Shown: positions 42,141-52,600 of the stretch, one piece after another
Layout: each line of letters opens with the position of its first letter
How positions within the stretch are numbered: the stretch's first letter is position 1
From: an archaeon GW2011_AR15
Lineage (GTDB): Archaea > Nanobdellota > Nanobdellia > Woesearchaeales > GW2011-AR15
DNA length: 64,000 nt
NCBI GenBank assembly: GCA_000830295.1
Contig: CP010425.1
Coordinates: forward strand, 870,884 to 934,883
Direction of reading: 5' to 3'
Position numbers and translations under genes: made by a program
Notes under the pieces: generated by a model
Databases searched by the model: none
Seen by the model: the letters and a program-made list of their open reading frames with translations, nothing else
What the model was told of the DNA's origin: nothing

Positions 42141-42223
42141 GAAATAAAAATTGATACAATGGTATATAAATATTTCTCTTCAATTCCTTAACTTTAAATA
42201 TAAAATTTAGTTCCCGCAAATTT

Positions 42224-43267
42224 ATGAGCGATGAAGAAAGTCTTGAGGAAAAGATTGCAGCGATTGGAAAAAGAACCAAGAGCATGCTCAGCGATTTTCA
42301 TGTTCTTCTTAAATCAGGAGATTTTAAGGGCATATATGTCCCTGAATTCATACAGTTTGAGACTATGTGGCTGGAGCTTGGGTTCTATATTGACAGGTAC
42401 AACATACTATATCATGAAAGGACAATAGCCAGTGATGATATCAAGGAAGGAAGCCTTGGCATATTCCTGCTGAACCAGAACAAATGGGGATACAGGAAGC
42501 TTTTGAAGCACAATTTCCGTAATCACCTGGCAAAAAGAAAACTGCTCCATAGCAGGGTTAAATTTACATCTCCGGATAAATACCTTGAGACAGTAGAAGA
42601 TTACCTAAATAATACTGAATCTATGATACTCAAACTTTCCCAGGGGGATGTGCAGCATAATATAAAATACCTGTCTGAATCAATTGCAAAAAAAGGAGAG
42701 GCCAATTATCTCAGCGAGCTTGAGAAATTTCTCAATGGATTAAAGGAAGAATTCGCTCTTCTGGATAGAGACAATGAGTATGGTATGACAGATGAGAACA
42801 GGCGAAAGCTCGGCATGATTGGATTTGACCTGAATTCCGAAGGGACGGCCTACAGCACAAAAGTGGAATACCGTCCTGTAGGCTCTCTAGAGATTCTTGC
42901 CAACAAGTCTACTTTTGATGTCAGGTTCAGCAATTATAGCATGCATGATAGGATTGCAATAATAAATAATGACAATTATCCATGCCTTCCGGAGCGGCAT
43001 GTCTCAGGCAGGATAGACATTTCAGAATATCCCGGAAATTATGAGATTAACATCTATTCAGCATCAGGATACTCAGTCCTTAAACTTTTAAACTTTATAG
43101 GGCAGGACAATACCATAGATTTTCAGAGGCCCGGCAATATACAGGTATATGTAAACGGGATTAATAACAGGGTGTATACGCAGAGCATGATAAATATCAA
43201 GATGAACAAGCACCCGAGCAACCAGATATTAAATGAGACATTAAAGGAAAAAAAGCAGAGAAAATAA
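42224..43267 (+). CDS. Hypothetical protein, 347 aa
   Basis: A soluble two-part protein. Residues 1-190 are helical and charged (SLEEKIAAIGKRTKSMLSDF; NHLAKRKLLHSRVKFTSPDK). Residues 200-340 have beta character and resemble a small Ig- or jelly-roll-like domain (RPVGSLEILANKSTFDVRFS; SGYSVLKLLNF; PGNIQVYVNGINNRVYTQ). There is no signal peptide. It has a short leader behind TTTAAATATAAA. It ends 3 bp from the convergent serS stop. Unrecognised. Confidence 0.6.
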   Translation: MSDEESLEEKIAAIGKRTKSMLSDFHVLLKSGDFKGIYVPEFIQFETMWLELGFYIDRYNILYHERTIASDDIKEGSLGIFLLNQNKWGYRKLLKHNFRNHLAKRKLLHSRVKFTSPDKYLETVEDYLNNTESMILKLSQGDVQHNIKYLSESIAKKGEANYLSELEKFLNGLKEEFALLDRDNEYGMTDENRRKLGMIGFDLNSEGTAYSTKVEYRPVGSLEILANKSTFDVRFSNYSMHDRIAIINNDNYPCLPERHVSGRIDISEYPGNYEINIYSASGYSVLKLLNFIGQDNTIDFQRPGNIQVYVNGINNRVYTQSMINIKMNKHPSNQILNETLKEKKQRK

Positions 43268-43270
43268 GAT

Positions 43271-44548
43271 TTATTTTTTCTTTCCGATTACTTTGACCGG
43301 CATGTATGGGTGCAGTGCCTTTGGTACATCAAAGCTGCCGTCCTTGTTCTGGTAATTCTCCATGATTGCAACGATTGCCCTTGATGTCGCGATTGCAGTT
43401 GAGTTAAGGGTATGGACAAATTTCCTGTCATTACCTTCCTGATATTTTGTATTCAGCCTTCTTGCCTGGTAGTCTGTGCAGTTGCTGCATGAGACAGCCT
43501 CCCTGTATGTCTTTTGTGCGGGCATCCACACTTCAATATCATATTTCTTTGCTGCAATCCCGCCCATGTCGCCGGTACAGACGTTCACAACTCTATACGG
43601 CAGCTTTAATTTCTGGAATATCTCCTCCGCGTTTTTCAGCAGCTCCTCGTGGAGCTTCCATGAATCCTTTTCGCTTGAGAAAACAAACTGCTCAACCTTG
43701 TGGAAATGGTGGACCCTGAAAATCCCCTTTGTATCTTTCCCGTGGCTTCCGGCCTCTTTCCTGAAGCATGGCGATACTCCTGCATATTTCAGGGGAAGGT
43801 CTTTCAGCTCGAGGGTTTCATTCATATGATAAGGGCCTATTGAATGCTCTGAGGTTGCTATAAAATAGAGGTCTTCTCCTTCAACCTTATACATTACTTC
43901 TTCAAAATCGCCCATGGAGACCATCGCAGAATATGGTGCTTTCCTCATCATATATGGCGGCTCCATAAGTATGAATCCTTTGCTGTAGAGATGGTCAAGC
44001 GCAAATTTAAGAAGTGCATAATCAAGAAGGACAAGCTCGTTTTTCAGGTAATAAAACCTTGACCCTGCGATTTCAGAAGCCTTTGCAGTGTCTGCAAGGC
44101 CTTTTTCCTCAAGCAGGTCAACGTGGCTCTTCAGCGGGAAATCAAACTTTGGCTTCTCGCCCCATGTCTTTATTGTCTTGTTCTGGGAATCATCTGCTCC
44201 GACAGGAACTGACTCATGCAGGATATTCGGGAGCAAAAACATTATCTGGTCTATCCTGCCTTTTAGCTCTTCTGTTTTTTCCTGCTGCTTCTTTATCTTA
44301 TCAGGTATGTCTTTCACAAGCTTTAACTTCTCAGCAGCATCTTTCCCCTGCTTCTTCAGGTCAGCGACTTCCTGGCTGAGTATATTCCTCCTGTGTCTCA
44401 GCTTCTGCTCTTCCTGCAGGGATTCCCTCCATTCCACATCAAGCTTCCTTACTTCCTCAAGCTTTTTCAGGAGGTCCGGCCTGTCCCTTTTTTCCAGGTC
44501 TTTTTTTATTATCTCAGGAGTTTCTCTTACAAGTCTGATATCAAGCAT
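43271..44548 (-). CDS. serS: Seryl-tRNA synthetase
   Basis: A class II synthetase of the common (bacterial/eukaryal-type) SerRS, not the rare methanogen form. The N-terminal long coiled coil that grips the tRNA variable arm (about 30-100) precedes the catalytic core. Motif 2 is FRKEAGSHGKDTKGIFRVHH, and motif 3 is LNSTAIATSRAIVAIMENYQ; TSEHSIGPYH binds serine and ATP. The length of 425 is standard. The convergent neighbour ends 3 bp away. Expected to be an essential housekeeping gene. Confidence 0.96.
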   Translation of the reverse strand: MLDIRLVRETPEIIKKDLEKRDRPDLLKKLEEVRKLDVEWRESLQEEQKLRHRRNILSQEVADLKKQGKDAAEKLKLVKDIPDKIKKQQEKTEELKGRIDQIMFLLPNILHESVPVGADDSQNKTIKTWGEKPKFDFPLKSHVDLLEEKGLADTAKASEIAGSRFYYLKNELVLLDYALLKFALDHLYSKGFILMEPPYMMRKAPYSAMVSMGDFEEVMYKVEGEDLYFIATSEHSIGPYHMNETLELKDLPLKYAGVSPCFRKEAGSHGKDTKGIFRVHHFHKVEQFVFSSEKDSWKLHEELLKNAEEIFQKLKLPYRVVNVCTGDMGGIAAKKYDIEVWMPAQKTYREAVSCSNCTDYQARRLNTKYQEGNDRKFVHTLNSTAIATSRAIVAIMENYQNKDGSFDVPKALHPYMPVKVIGKKK

Positions 44549-44614
44549 TATTCTCTCACCATAGTGTGTTGTGAAACATACAGCATATTAAAATCTTTTT
44601 GAAAAAGGAGGGTC

Positions 44615-45961
44615 TTACGCATCCGAAAGGTTAGTTGACCTCTTTATGAAATAAGCCAGAAGAGGGGGCACAATGAAGGAAGTGAGGAGGGCCATTGCTG
44701 AGATTACTGAGTATTCAGCTGCAGGGAGCACACCATTGGCAAGTCCGATTGAGGCTATTATAAGCGCAACTTCTCCCCTTGGAGCCATGCCTATTCCGAC
44801 AAGAAGAGACTCATTTGGGCTTAGCTTTGAAAGCAGCGCCATTCCGCCGCACGCAATCAGCTTTGTGAGGAGGGCCAGGGCAGTAAGTATCAGGATTGGT
44901 ATAAAAAATGCCACAACTGCCTTTACATCAACAAGAAGGCCAAGCGATATAAAGAATATGGGTGTAAAGACAAGCTCCAGGGCAAAAGTCTTTTCTTCAA
45001 GTATAGCAAGATTCTTGCTTTTGTTAAGAATGATGCCTGCGAGGAAAGCGCCGACTATTGCAGACAGGTTTATCACTTCTGCGACATAGGCAAGAAGAAG
45101 CATGAATGACAGGGACAGCAGGAGCCTTTTTGTCCCCATCTCTTTCCTGTCAATATATCCTATAAAATATTTTCCGGTTACGATTGCACCCAGTAGGAAT
45201 ATAGTGGAGATTACAGACACCCTTATTAGTGAAGCAACAGCATTTCCCTGGATATCGACAATATTTGTAACCGCTGAAAGCAGGAGAAGGGCGAGGATGT
45301 CATCTATAACCGCTGCGCCTATTATGATTTCAGAAAATTTTTTCTGGAGCAGCTTCATTTCTTTCAGTATCCCCACAGTCACACCAACGCTGGTCGCAGT
45401 CAGCGCAGCTCCCACAAACATGGAATATCCGAAGCTGCCTCCGCTAAGTACAGCATAGAAATAGCCTGCCACAAAAGGGAAGACAATTCCTGCAAGGGCA
45501 GTCAGCAAGTTTTCTTTTGAAAAGAGCTTTTCTATCTTGCTGTGCAGGCCAACCTTAAACAGCAGCACTATGGCTCCGAGCTGTGCAAACAGGTGGATAA
45601 CCTCTTCATGATAGAAGAAGACTGGAGCCTCTGCTGAGATCTGGAAGGGCAGGTTCAGCGAGTGCAGGAAGTCCCAGGTTATATTGAGGAACCCGGGGCC
45701 TATAAGAATCCCAAAAATCATCAGCACTACTACAGTCTGCTGCCTGAAATAGAACACCGCAACTTCAGCCAGCACTGCCAGGAGCAATAAGAATACAATC
45801 TCAAAGTAGATATGCTTCTCAGGATCCAGGTTTCCAAAAAAAGATGCCCTTATTGTTGCGAATATCAGAAGGAGGAAGAGAAACCCGATAACGAGAGCAC
45901 CAATCTTATAAACATGCTCAGTAACATTCTTATTCTTCAACCTCTCCGTTATCCTTCTCAT
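44615..45961 (-). CDS. CPA2-family cation/proton antiporter (NapA/GerN-like)
   Basis: A membrane protein of 448 residues with about 12-13 helices. I start at ATG 45961 (MRRITERLKNKN) because the longer frame would extend back over the start codon of the divergent gene. The family features are TATSVGVTVGILKEM and the paired acids AAVIDDILALLLL that bind ions in electrogenic NapA-type exchangers, plus GAFLAGIILNKSKN. Likely role: Na+ or K+ exchange for H+. With an ATP synthase that may use sodium, this pump could link the two gradients. No TrkA-N domain is fused. Confidence 0.82.
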   Translation of the reverse strand: MRRITERLKNKNVTEHVYKIGALVIGFLFLLLIFATIRASFFGNLDPEKHIYFEIVFLLLLAVLAEVAVFYFRQQTVVVLMIFGILIGPGFLNITWDFLHSLNLPFQISAEAPVFFYHEEVIHLFAQLGAIVLLFKVGLHSKIEKLFSKENLLTALAGIVFPFVAGYFYAVLSGGSFGYSMFVGAALTATSVGVTVGILKEMKLLQKKFSEIIIGAAVIDDILALLLLSAVTNIVDIQGNAVASLIRVSVISTIFLLGAIVTGKYFIGYIDRKEMGTKRLLLSLSFMLLLAYVAEVINLSAIVGAFLAGIILNKSKNLAILEEKTFALELVFTPIFFISLGLLVDVKAVVAFFIPILILTALALLTKLIACGGMALLSKLSPNESLLVGIGMAPRGEVALIIASIGLANGVLPAAEYSVISAMALLTSFIVPPLLAYFIKRSTNLSDA

Positions 45962-46059
45962 CCAATCAGTGCAATATGAATTATTCTTATATATTTTTCC
46001 TCTTTTTTCACAAAATTTAAAAACAATCCAGATATGGGAAAAAGTAGAGAGGTGCCACA

Positions 46060-46680
46060 ATGGATTTTACGCTTATCTTGATAATTGGTTTAGGGATTGT
46101 TTTTGTTATACTTGCATTGAAGATTGTAAAGATAGCACTGAAACTTATCGCAGTCTCCCTTATAGTGTTAGTACTCTCTACTGCGGTATTCGGCTATTTC
46201 TTCATAAAAGATGCACAGGACATAGCATCTGACTTTTCAGAAGGGAGGACACTTATACTTTTCACAGAAAGCGGAGACATAGTTGCCGGCCTTACAAAAG
46301 AGGATAACGAGACTATTGTGTTTGAAAGGAGGCAGCTTGATGAATTTGAGGCATATTACCGCAGAGGAGAATATACTGAGATTGCTGAGACTGACAAAAG
46401 AGTTTTTTTTATGGAAGCGGAGGAAGTAGATGAAGAGAACAAGACCGGAATTATCTTTAGCTTCCTGCAGAAGAGAATACCTGCGCTGAATATATCAGCC
46501 AGGGTGGCAGAAAAAGTTCCGGACAGAGCCACAGCCCAGATTATCATAAATATTATCGATAAGATGAGAAGCGACCCTCTTTATATATTCAAGGCCTACA
46601 AAGAAAAAAAGCTTTTTGTCTACCCTGAGACATTTGTCTTCAAGACACTAAGATATCTTACCCGAGGAAAAAAATCATGA
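46060..46680 (+). CDS. Membrane-anchored protein, 206 aa
   Basis: The N-terminus holds a long hydrophobic region of about 50 residues, probably two helices (TLILIIGLGIVFVILAL; LIAVSLIVLVLSTAVFGY). The remaining 150 residues are soluble with charged alpha/beta character. Its stop overlaps the next gene as ATGA (46677-46680), so it is translationally coupled to the large secreted protein, possibly as its membrane partner. The start follows a GAGGTGC site. No family is recognised. Confidence 0.65.
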   Translation: MDFTLILIIGLGIVFVILALKIVKIALKLIAVSLIVLVLSTAVFGYFFIKDAQDIASDFSEGRTLILFTESGDIVAGLTKEDNETIVFERRQLDEFEAYYRRGEYTEIAETDKRVFFMEAEEVDEENKTGIIFSFLQKRIPALNISARVAEKVPDRATAQIIINIIDKMRSDPLYIFKAYKEKKLFVYPETFVFKTLRYLTRGKKS

Positions 46681-49073
46681 GGAAACCAGTCTTACTAATT
46701 ATTTTTTTGTTCCTTATCAGCATCTCTGCAGTTTCAGCCGAGGAACTGGCATTTGAAGGCTGGGTGTATAACAACAAATCGCTTAACCTGGACACGACAT
46801 CATATAAGACGTTCATATCAGCAAACAAGAATCTTCTGATTTTATCAAACAAGTCAATAAATCTTGCTCTCAATACCTGCTCTACAGAAGGCGTGACAAA
46901 ATTCTGCTATAACCTCTCGGAATATGACTCAGATCTGGGGGAATACAAGGCATATGTATATGCCTACTACAGGCAGCCTGAGATAACCATAACCAGGACA
47001 GCAACAAACAACCAGATGAACGTGGGGGAAAAGGCAACATTTACTGTAACTATAAAAAACACAGGAGACGTCGATGCAAAGGATGTTATTTTTTCAGAGG
47101 ATTTTCCCAGCAATATCGTAATAACAAAAGTGAAAAATGCGGATGCTGCAGGGCGGGCAATCTACTGGAAGGGAAACCTTGCAGCAGGAAAAAGCATGAC
47201 TTTCGAGTATGATGTAACATCTACTGGAATTGTTAATACGTACCTGAAAGCAAGCGTTCTTTATTTCGACGGCTTTGAGGAAAAGGAGGTTTTTTCCACT
47301 GAAATAAACCTGAAATCAGAGCAGGTAATTACTGTGGAGCTTGTGACTGATAAGGAAGAGTATGGGCTTAATGAAGAGATGCTGCTCAACCTCAGCCTCG
47401 AAAACAGCGGCGATGATGATGTCACGGTCAAATCACTCAGCATACTGGTGCCAACAACCATCCAGGTTACAGATAAAAGCACAATGGAGAAAAGTGAACT
47501 TGGACTTGTCTGGTCTGGAAAACTTGAAGAGAATAAGACTAAGACATTTGGCCTGGGGCTGAAGAGCAACAAAACCGGCCAGTCATTTGTGATTGTTAAT
47601 CTTGTATATGAATACAAGGATCAGGAATACAGGATAGAGAATACAAACAAGGAATTTTCTTTGTCTAATGAGGGGGTAGCTCTTACGACATCACTTTCAG
47701 ACACTGAGACAGTAAATTCAGAGCAGGAGCTTTCTATATGGGTCAAGCTATGGAACAAGAACCTCTATTCAAAAATAAAGAATATCGCTTTTTCAGCAGA
47801 GACAGAGGTAGCGAGGCTTGGGACTACATATATTGATTCTGTTGGAGCAAATAATACAGTTCTGCTCCTGAACACAAAAATAAGTGTCCCCAAATCGGAT
47901 GAAGAGGTTTCTTTCCCTGTTGCTTTTTATGTAAATTATTCAACCGAAGACGGCCAGGCATATTCAGGCGAGCTGAAGAAAACAATTGTTGTAAAGCCGT
48001 TTAAGCAGGTTGCAATAACCCCGAGCGTGACGTCAGTTACACTTGAAGAAGGAGAGGCAAAAGCAATCAGCGTAGAGCTTTCAAACCCCTCAGATAAGGA
48101 CATAGAATTAATCTCAATTGAAGCATCTATACCTGATATATTTTCTGTCAAGGGATCTACAGCCGCATCAGCTAGCCTTAACAATGGTGAGAGCATTGAA
48201 ATTATATCCTTTACAGTAACTCCTGGAACTGCAGAGAAGGAAGAGAAATATGAGATAGATCTGTTTGTGGATTATACGGTGGAGGGAAGCCAGTACAGCA
48301 ATGCAGGAGCAATAGAGATAACAGTTGTCCCAAAAAAGCCAGAAGTGAAAATTGAAAAATCCTTTGATAAAAGTGAGGTGTATCAGGGAGAGCAGTTTGG
48401 CTCAAGCTATATAATAACTAATGAGGATGATATATCTATATACAACCTTACTCTTGTTACAACACAGGACTACCGGCTGGATACTTTGTCATTCTTTAGT
48501 TATTTTATACCGAAGCTTGACCCCGGGGAGAAAATAACTTTTGATGCAGACCAGCTGAGGGCAAAAGAGAAAGGCACTTTCAGCATAGCAGAATCCAGGC
48601 TTGAATATTATAACAAATACAGCAAGAATTTCTCAGAAACTTCAAATTCCCCCGCGCTTACTATTAAGGAAGCCAGGATAACAGGGCCCGTCCTTATGGT
48701 AAAAATAACTGCTCCGGAAAAAATTAACGCAGGAGAATCTTTTGAAGCTGAAATAAAGCTGACGAGTCTAGGGACGGAGGGGGTTTATGCGACTATTGAC
48801 AACAAAATAGTGGGCATAGATGAGGAATATATCATAAAAAAAGAGATGAAGTATGATGAACCCGGCACTTATACGATTGAGAAGGTATTTTTCGACTATG
48901 ATTATCTTGACGGCAAGGCAAGGGCATTCTCAAATACTGTGACAGTTAGTGTGATTGCGGATGAGCCGGCAGCAGAGACAGCAGTCTCGGAGCCTCCTGC
49001 AGAACCTGAGAAAAAAGGGATCATCCAGAGCGTTGTAGATTGGTTCAAAAGTCTTTTAGGGATTGAGAGCTGA
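46677..49073 (+). CDS. Large secreted protein with repeated CARDB/DUF11-like domains
   Basis: A signal peptide of about 22 residues (ending VSA) leads to roughly 700 residues of repeated beta domains with motifs like ITRTATNNQMNVGEKATFTV and VTIKNTGDVDAKDVIFSEDF, typical of CARDB, NEW3 and DUF11 folds. The C-terminus has an EPPAEPEKKG linker and an amphipathic helix (IIQSVVDWFKSLLGIES) instead of a membrane helix. It probably associates with the surface or the membrane protein coded just upstream. At 798 residues, it is one of the largest secreted proteins here. Function unknown. Confidence 0.72.
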   Translation: MRKPVLLIIFLFLISISAVSAEELAFEGWVYNNKSLNLDTTSYKTFISANKNLLILSNKSINLALNTCSTEGVTKFCYNLSEYDSDLGEYKAYVYAYYRQPEITITRTATNNQMNVGEKATFTVTIKNTGDVDAKDVIFSEDFPSNIVITKVKNADAAGRAIYWKGNLAAGKSMTFEYDVTSTGIVNTYLKASVLYFDGFEEKEVFSTEINLKSEQVITVELVTDKEEYGLNEEMLLNLSLENSGDDDVTVKSLSILVPTTIQVTDKSTMEKSELGLVWSGKLEENKTKTFGLGLKSNKTGQSFVIVNLVYEYKDQEYRIENTNKEFSLSNEGVALTTSLSDTETVNSEQELSIWVKLWNKNLYSKIKNIAFSAETEVARLGTTYIDSVGANNTVLLLNTKISVPKSDEEVSFPVAFYVNYSTEDGQAYSGELKKTIVVKPFKQVAITPSVTSVTLEEGEAKAISVELSNPSDKDIELISIEASIPDIFSVKGSTAASASLNNGESIEIISFTVTPGTAEKEEKYEIDLFVDYTVEGSQYSNAGAIEITVVPKKPEVKIEKSFDKSEVYQGEQFGSSYIITNEDDISIYNLTLVTTQDYRLDTLSFFSYFIPKLDPGEKITFDADQLRAKEKGTFSIAESRLEYYNKYSKNFSETSNSPALTIKEARITGPVLMVKITAPEKINAGESFEAEIKLTSLGTEGVYATIDNKIVGIDEEYIIKKEMKYDEPGTYTIEKVFFDYDYLDGKARAFSNTVTVSVIADEPAAETAVSEPPAEPEKKGIIQSVVDWFKSLLGIES

Positions 49074-49125
49074 AGCGCAGCATTGAACAGTAAATTATAT
49101 AAATCTCGCACAACAAGATTCTACT

Positions 49126-49587
49126 ATGGCCGAGATACCCGCACTGGTATGGATTGTTGTTGGAATCTTTGTATCCATATTTTCAGTTATAATTGTATTC
49201 AGGAGCGGTGAGCCATTCTTTATACTGATGATTTTTGCCGGCATCGGCATGCTTGTTTTCGGAGGCATCAAAATTTTCTTAAGGAACAGGAATCAGGAGA
49301 GCCTTGTCGATGAGATGAGAAAAAGACACTCATCAAGAGGGGACAGCGAAGCAGAGATTAACATGGATGACTACAGAAGACAGAGGTCTGGCCAGCACCA
49401 CCAGCAGGCGCATCAGCAGACGCAGCAGGCGCAGAGGCAGCAGGCACCTTCTCCAACTCCCAAGTCTCCTCCTCCCCAGCAGCAGAGCAATAGCCCGCCC
49501 AAAGGCCAGCAAGGCTTCTGCTCACAGTGCGGGACACCGCTGCTAAAACAGCATAAATTCTGCCCTATATGCGGCGCAAGAGTATAA
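49126..49587 (+). CDS. Membrane protein with Q-rich linker and C-terminal zinc ribbon
   Basis: Two membrane helices lie in the first 55 residues (LVWIVVGIFVSIFSVIIVF; FILMIFAGIGMLVFGGI). A low-complexity linker of about 45 residues follows, rich in Gln, His and Pro (QHHQQAHQQTQQAQRQ...). The C-terminus is a zinc ribbon with two CxxC pairs (FCSQCGTPL...FCPICGA). The ribbon would be cytoplasmic if both ends face inside. It starts 52 bp after the large secreted protein and may belong with it, but has TATA-like sequence of its own. No function can be assigned. Confidence 0.65.
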   Translation: MAEIPALVWIVVGIFVSIFSVIIVFRSGEPFFILMIFAGIGMLVFGGIKIFLRNRNQESLVDEMRKRHSSRGDSEAEINMDDYRRQRSGQHHQQAHQQTQQAQRQQAPSPTPKSPPPQQQSNSPPKGQQGFCSQCGTPLLKQHKFCPICGARV

Positions 49588-49690
49588 GAGGCCCGGCATA
49601 TGGTTGATAAATATGGTTGATAATATAGTATCCACTTTGTATCATACTGAAGGCATATCTTTTTAAAACCCTCCGGATTTCAATTAGGGG

Positions 49691-52600
49691 ATGCTGGAGT
49701 TCATAAAAAAACCCAATACTGACAGGGAAATTTACAGTATTCTTCATCCTTTTCTGGCAAAATGGTTCAGGGATAAATTCGGGGCTTTCTCAGAGCCGCA
49801 GAGATACGGCATCATGCCTATCCATAACAAAGAAAACACCCTTATTTTTGCCCCTACAGGGACGGGAAAGACGCTTACTGCCTTTACTTCTATAATAAAT
49901 GAGCTTTCTTTCCTGGCAGAAAAAAATGAGCTGGAAGACAGGGTCTACTGCGTCTATATCTCTCCGCTGAAAGCGCTTTCAAGAGATATCAGGGTAAACC
50001 TTACGGATCCGCTCTCAGAAATAAAGAAAATAGCAAAAGAGGATAAGAAAAAAATAAACATAAGGGTTGAGGCAAGGACAGGAGATACTAGCACGAGCGC
50101 AAAATCAAGGATGCTGAAGACACCTCCCCATATCCTTATTACAACTCCGGAAAGCTTTGCAATTGTCCTGACATCAAAGAAGTTCAGGGAGCACCTGGCA
50201 AAAGTAGATTGGGTGATAGTTGATGAGATACATTCCATGGCATCAAGCAAGAGGGGAGTCCATCTCTCGCTTTCCCTTGAAAGATTGCGGAACCTGACAA
50301 ATTTTACAAGGATAGGGCTTTCTGCAACAGTAGCCCCGCTAGAAGAGGTCGCCAAATTTCTCGCCGGAAAAGAGGGAGATAGTTTCAGGAAGTGCAAAAT
50401 AGTCGATGCGCAGTTCATAAAAAAGATGGACCTGAAAGTACTTAGCCCTGTTGAAGACATAATAAGGACAAGCCACCAGCAGACACACCAGAGGATGTAT
50501 GAGATTATTGATGACCTTGTCCAGAGCCATAAGACTACATTAATATTTACAAACACAAGGTCTGCAACAGAGAGGGTTGTCCATTACCTAAAAGACAAAT
50601 TCCCCGGGCATTATACAGAAAACCCCGGGGAAGAGGATTCAAGATCGCTTATAGGGGCGCACCATGGCTCGCTTTCAGCAAGCCACAGGATTAAGATAGA
50701 AAACCAGCTGAAAGAAGGGAAGCTGAAAGCCATTGTCTCTTCAACCTCGCTTGAGCTTGGGATAGATATAGGCTATGTTGACCTCGTTATCCTGCTGGGA
50801 AGCCCAAAGTCAGTTGCAAGGGCGCTCCAGAGAATAGGAAGGAGCGGGCACAAGCTGCACGATACAGCCAAGGGGAGAGTTATAGTGCTGGACAGGGATG
50901 ACCTTGTGGAATGTGCAGTGCTCCTGAAATCAGCCATTGAAAAAAAGATAGACAAGATCAGCATCCCAAAAAACTGCCTTGATGTCCTCGCGCAGCAGAT
51001 ATTCGGGATTGCGATTGAGGATGTATACCACATAGACAAAATCTATGAGACTGTAAAGAGAAGCTACAATTATGAAACCCTGACAAGAAAGGACTTTGAT
51101 TCTGTAATAGATTACCTGGCGGGCGAGCATGTTTCCCTTGAAGACAGGAACGTGTATGCAAAAATATGGGTTGACAAGGAAACAGGCAATGTTGGAAGGA
51201 GGGGGAAGCTTGCAAGGATGATTTACATGACAAATATAGGGACTATACCGGACGAATCGTATATAACAGTAAAGCTCGGGGAAGAGATTGTAGGAAAGCT
51301 TGATGAGAATTTCCTTGAAAAGCTGAAGAGAGGGGATGTCTTTGTCCTTGGCGGAGAGACTTACGAGTTCCTGTATGCGAGAGGCATGTCTGCTGTTGTA
51401 AAGACAAGTGCAGGAAGGCCCCCCACAGTGCCGTCATGGGTTTCAGAGATGCTCCCCCTGAGCTTTGACCTTGCGCTTGAGATACAGAAATTCAGGAGAC
51501 TCATGGAGGAGCAGCTTAAGGCAAACAAGAAAAAAAGCGAAATTCTGGATTTTGTTAATGGCTACCTCTATGTTGACAAATACGGGGCCAACTCAATATA
51601 TGAGTATTTCAGGGAGCAGTTCCTCTATTCAGAGATACCGAATGACAAGAAAATTGTAGTCGAGCATTTCAAAGAGGAAAACAAGAAGTACATTGTCTTT
51701 CATATGCTTTACGGGAGAAGGGTAAATGATGTCATGAGCAGGGCGCTTGCTTATGCTATCTCAAGGAAGCAGAAGCAGGATGTTGAGATCTCAATCTCTG
51801 ACAACGGATTCCTGCTGAGCTATCACGGCAGCCTGCAGGCGCTCCATGCACTTAGGATAATCAAAAGCTCGGATTTGAGGAAGATAATGGAGCTTGCCCT
51901 GGAAAAGACAGAAGTGCTAAAGAGGAGGTTCAGGCACACTGCCTCAAGAGGGCTGATGATACTCAGGAACTACATGGGAAGAAGAAAGACAGTGGGAAGG
52001 CAGCAGGTCAGCTCAATGCTGCTTCTCAATGCTGTGAAGAGGATATCCAATGATTTCCCTATGCTTAGGGAAGCAAGGAGGGAAGTGCTTGAGGACCTGA
52101 TGGATATAGATAATGCGCAATATGTGTTTGAGCAGATAGAAAAGGGGAAAATTAAGGTTGTGGAATCATACAAGGATTTTCCAAGCCCATTCTCCTTCCA
52201 TCTTGTAATGCAGGGGTATTCTGATATATTCAAGATTGAGGATAAGATTGAGTTCCTGAAGAGGATGCATGAAAAAGTTCTGAAAAAAATAGAGAACCCT
52301 GAGGAAAAGACAGAGCTTAACTACCATGAACTCTGGAGGAAGATGGAAGAGGGCAGGGAAAAGGAAAAAGAAGAAGAAAAGGAGGAGCTGAAGAGACTGG
52401 CGTGGAATGTTGAAAAAGCACCCATGTTTGCAAAAGAAGAGATAGTAAAGATGATAGAAGGAGAGGATGTTGAGCAGGGAGTAATTGACAATTTCAAAAA
52501 ATACAAAGAAGAAATCGAACTCAATTTTCCGAACAGGCTCAGGAAATTTGTCTTTAAATACATAGAGGCTCATGATTACAACAGTGTGCTGCTGAAGCAG

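Noticed and set aside
45962-46060. Longer start of the antiporter at 46060
   Set aside because: It would overlap the start codon of the divergent gene and the shared promoter, and adds a Cys/Trp-rich stretch unlike the family; ATG 45961 is better.
49600-49630. Short tandem repeat (ATATGGTTGATA twice) as CRISPR or iteron
   Set aside because: Only two copies of about 12 bases with no spacers; too little for an array or origin.
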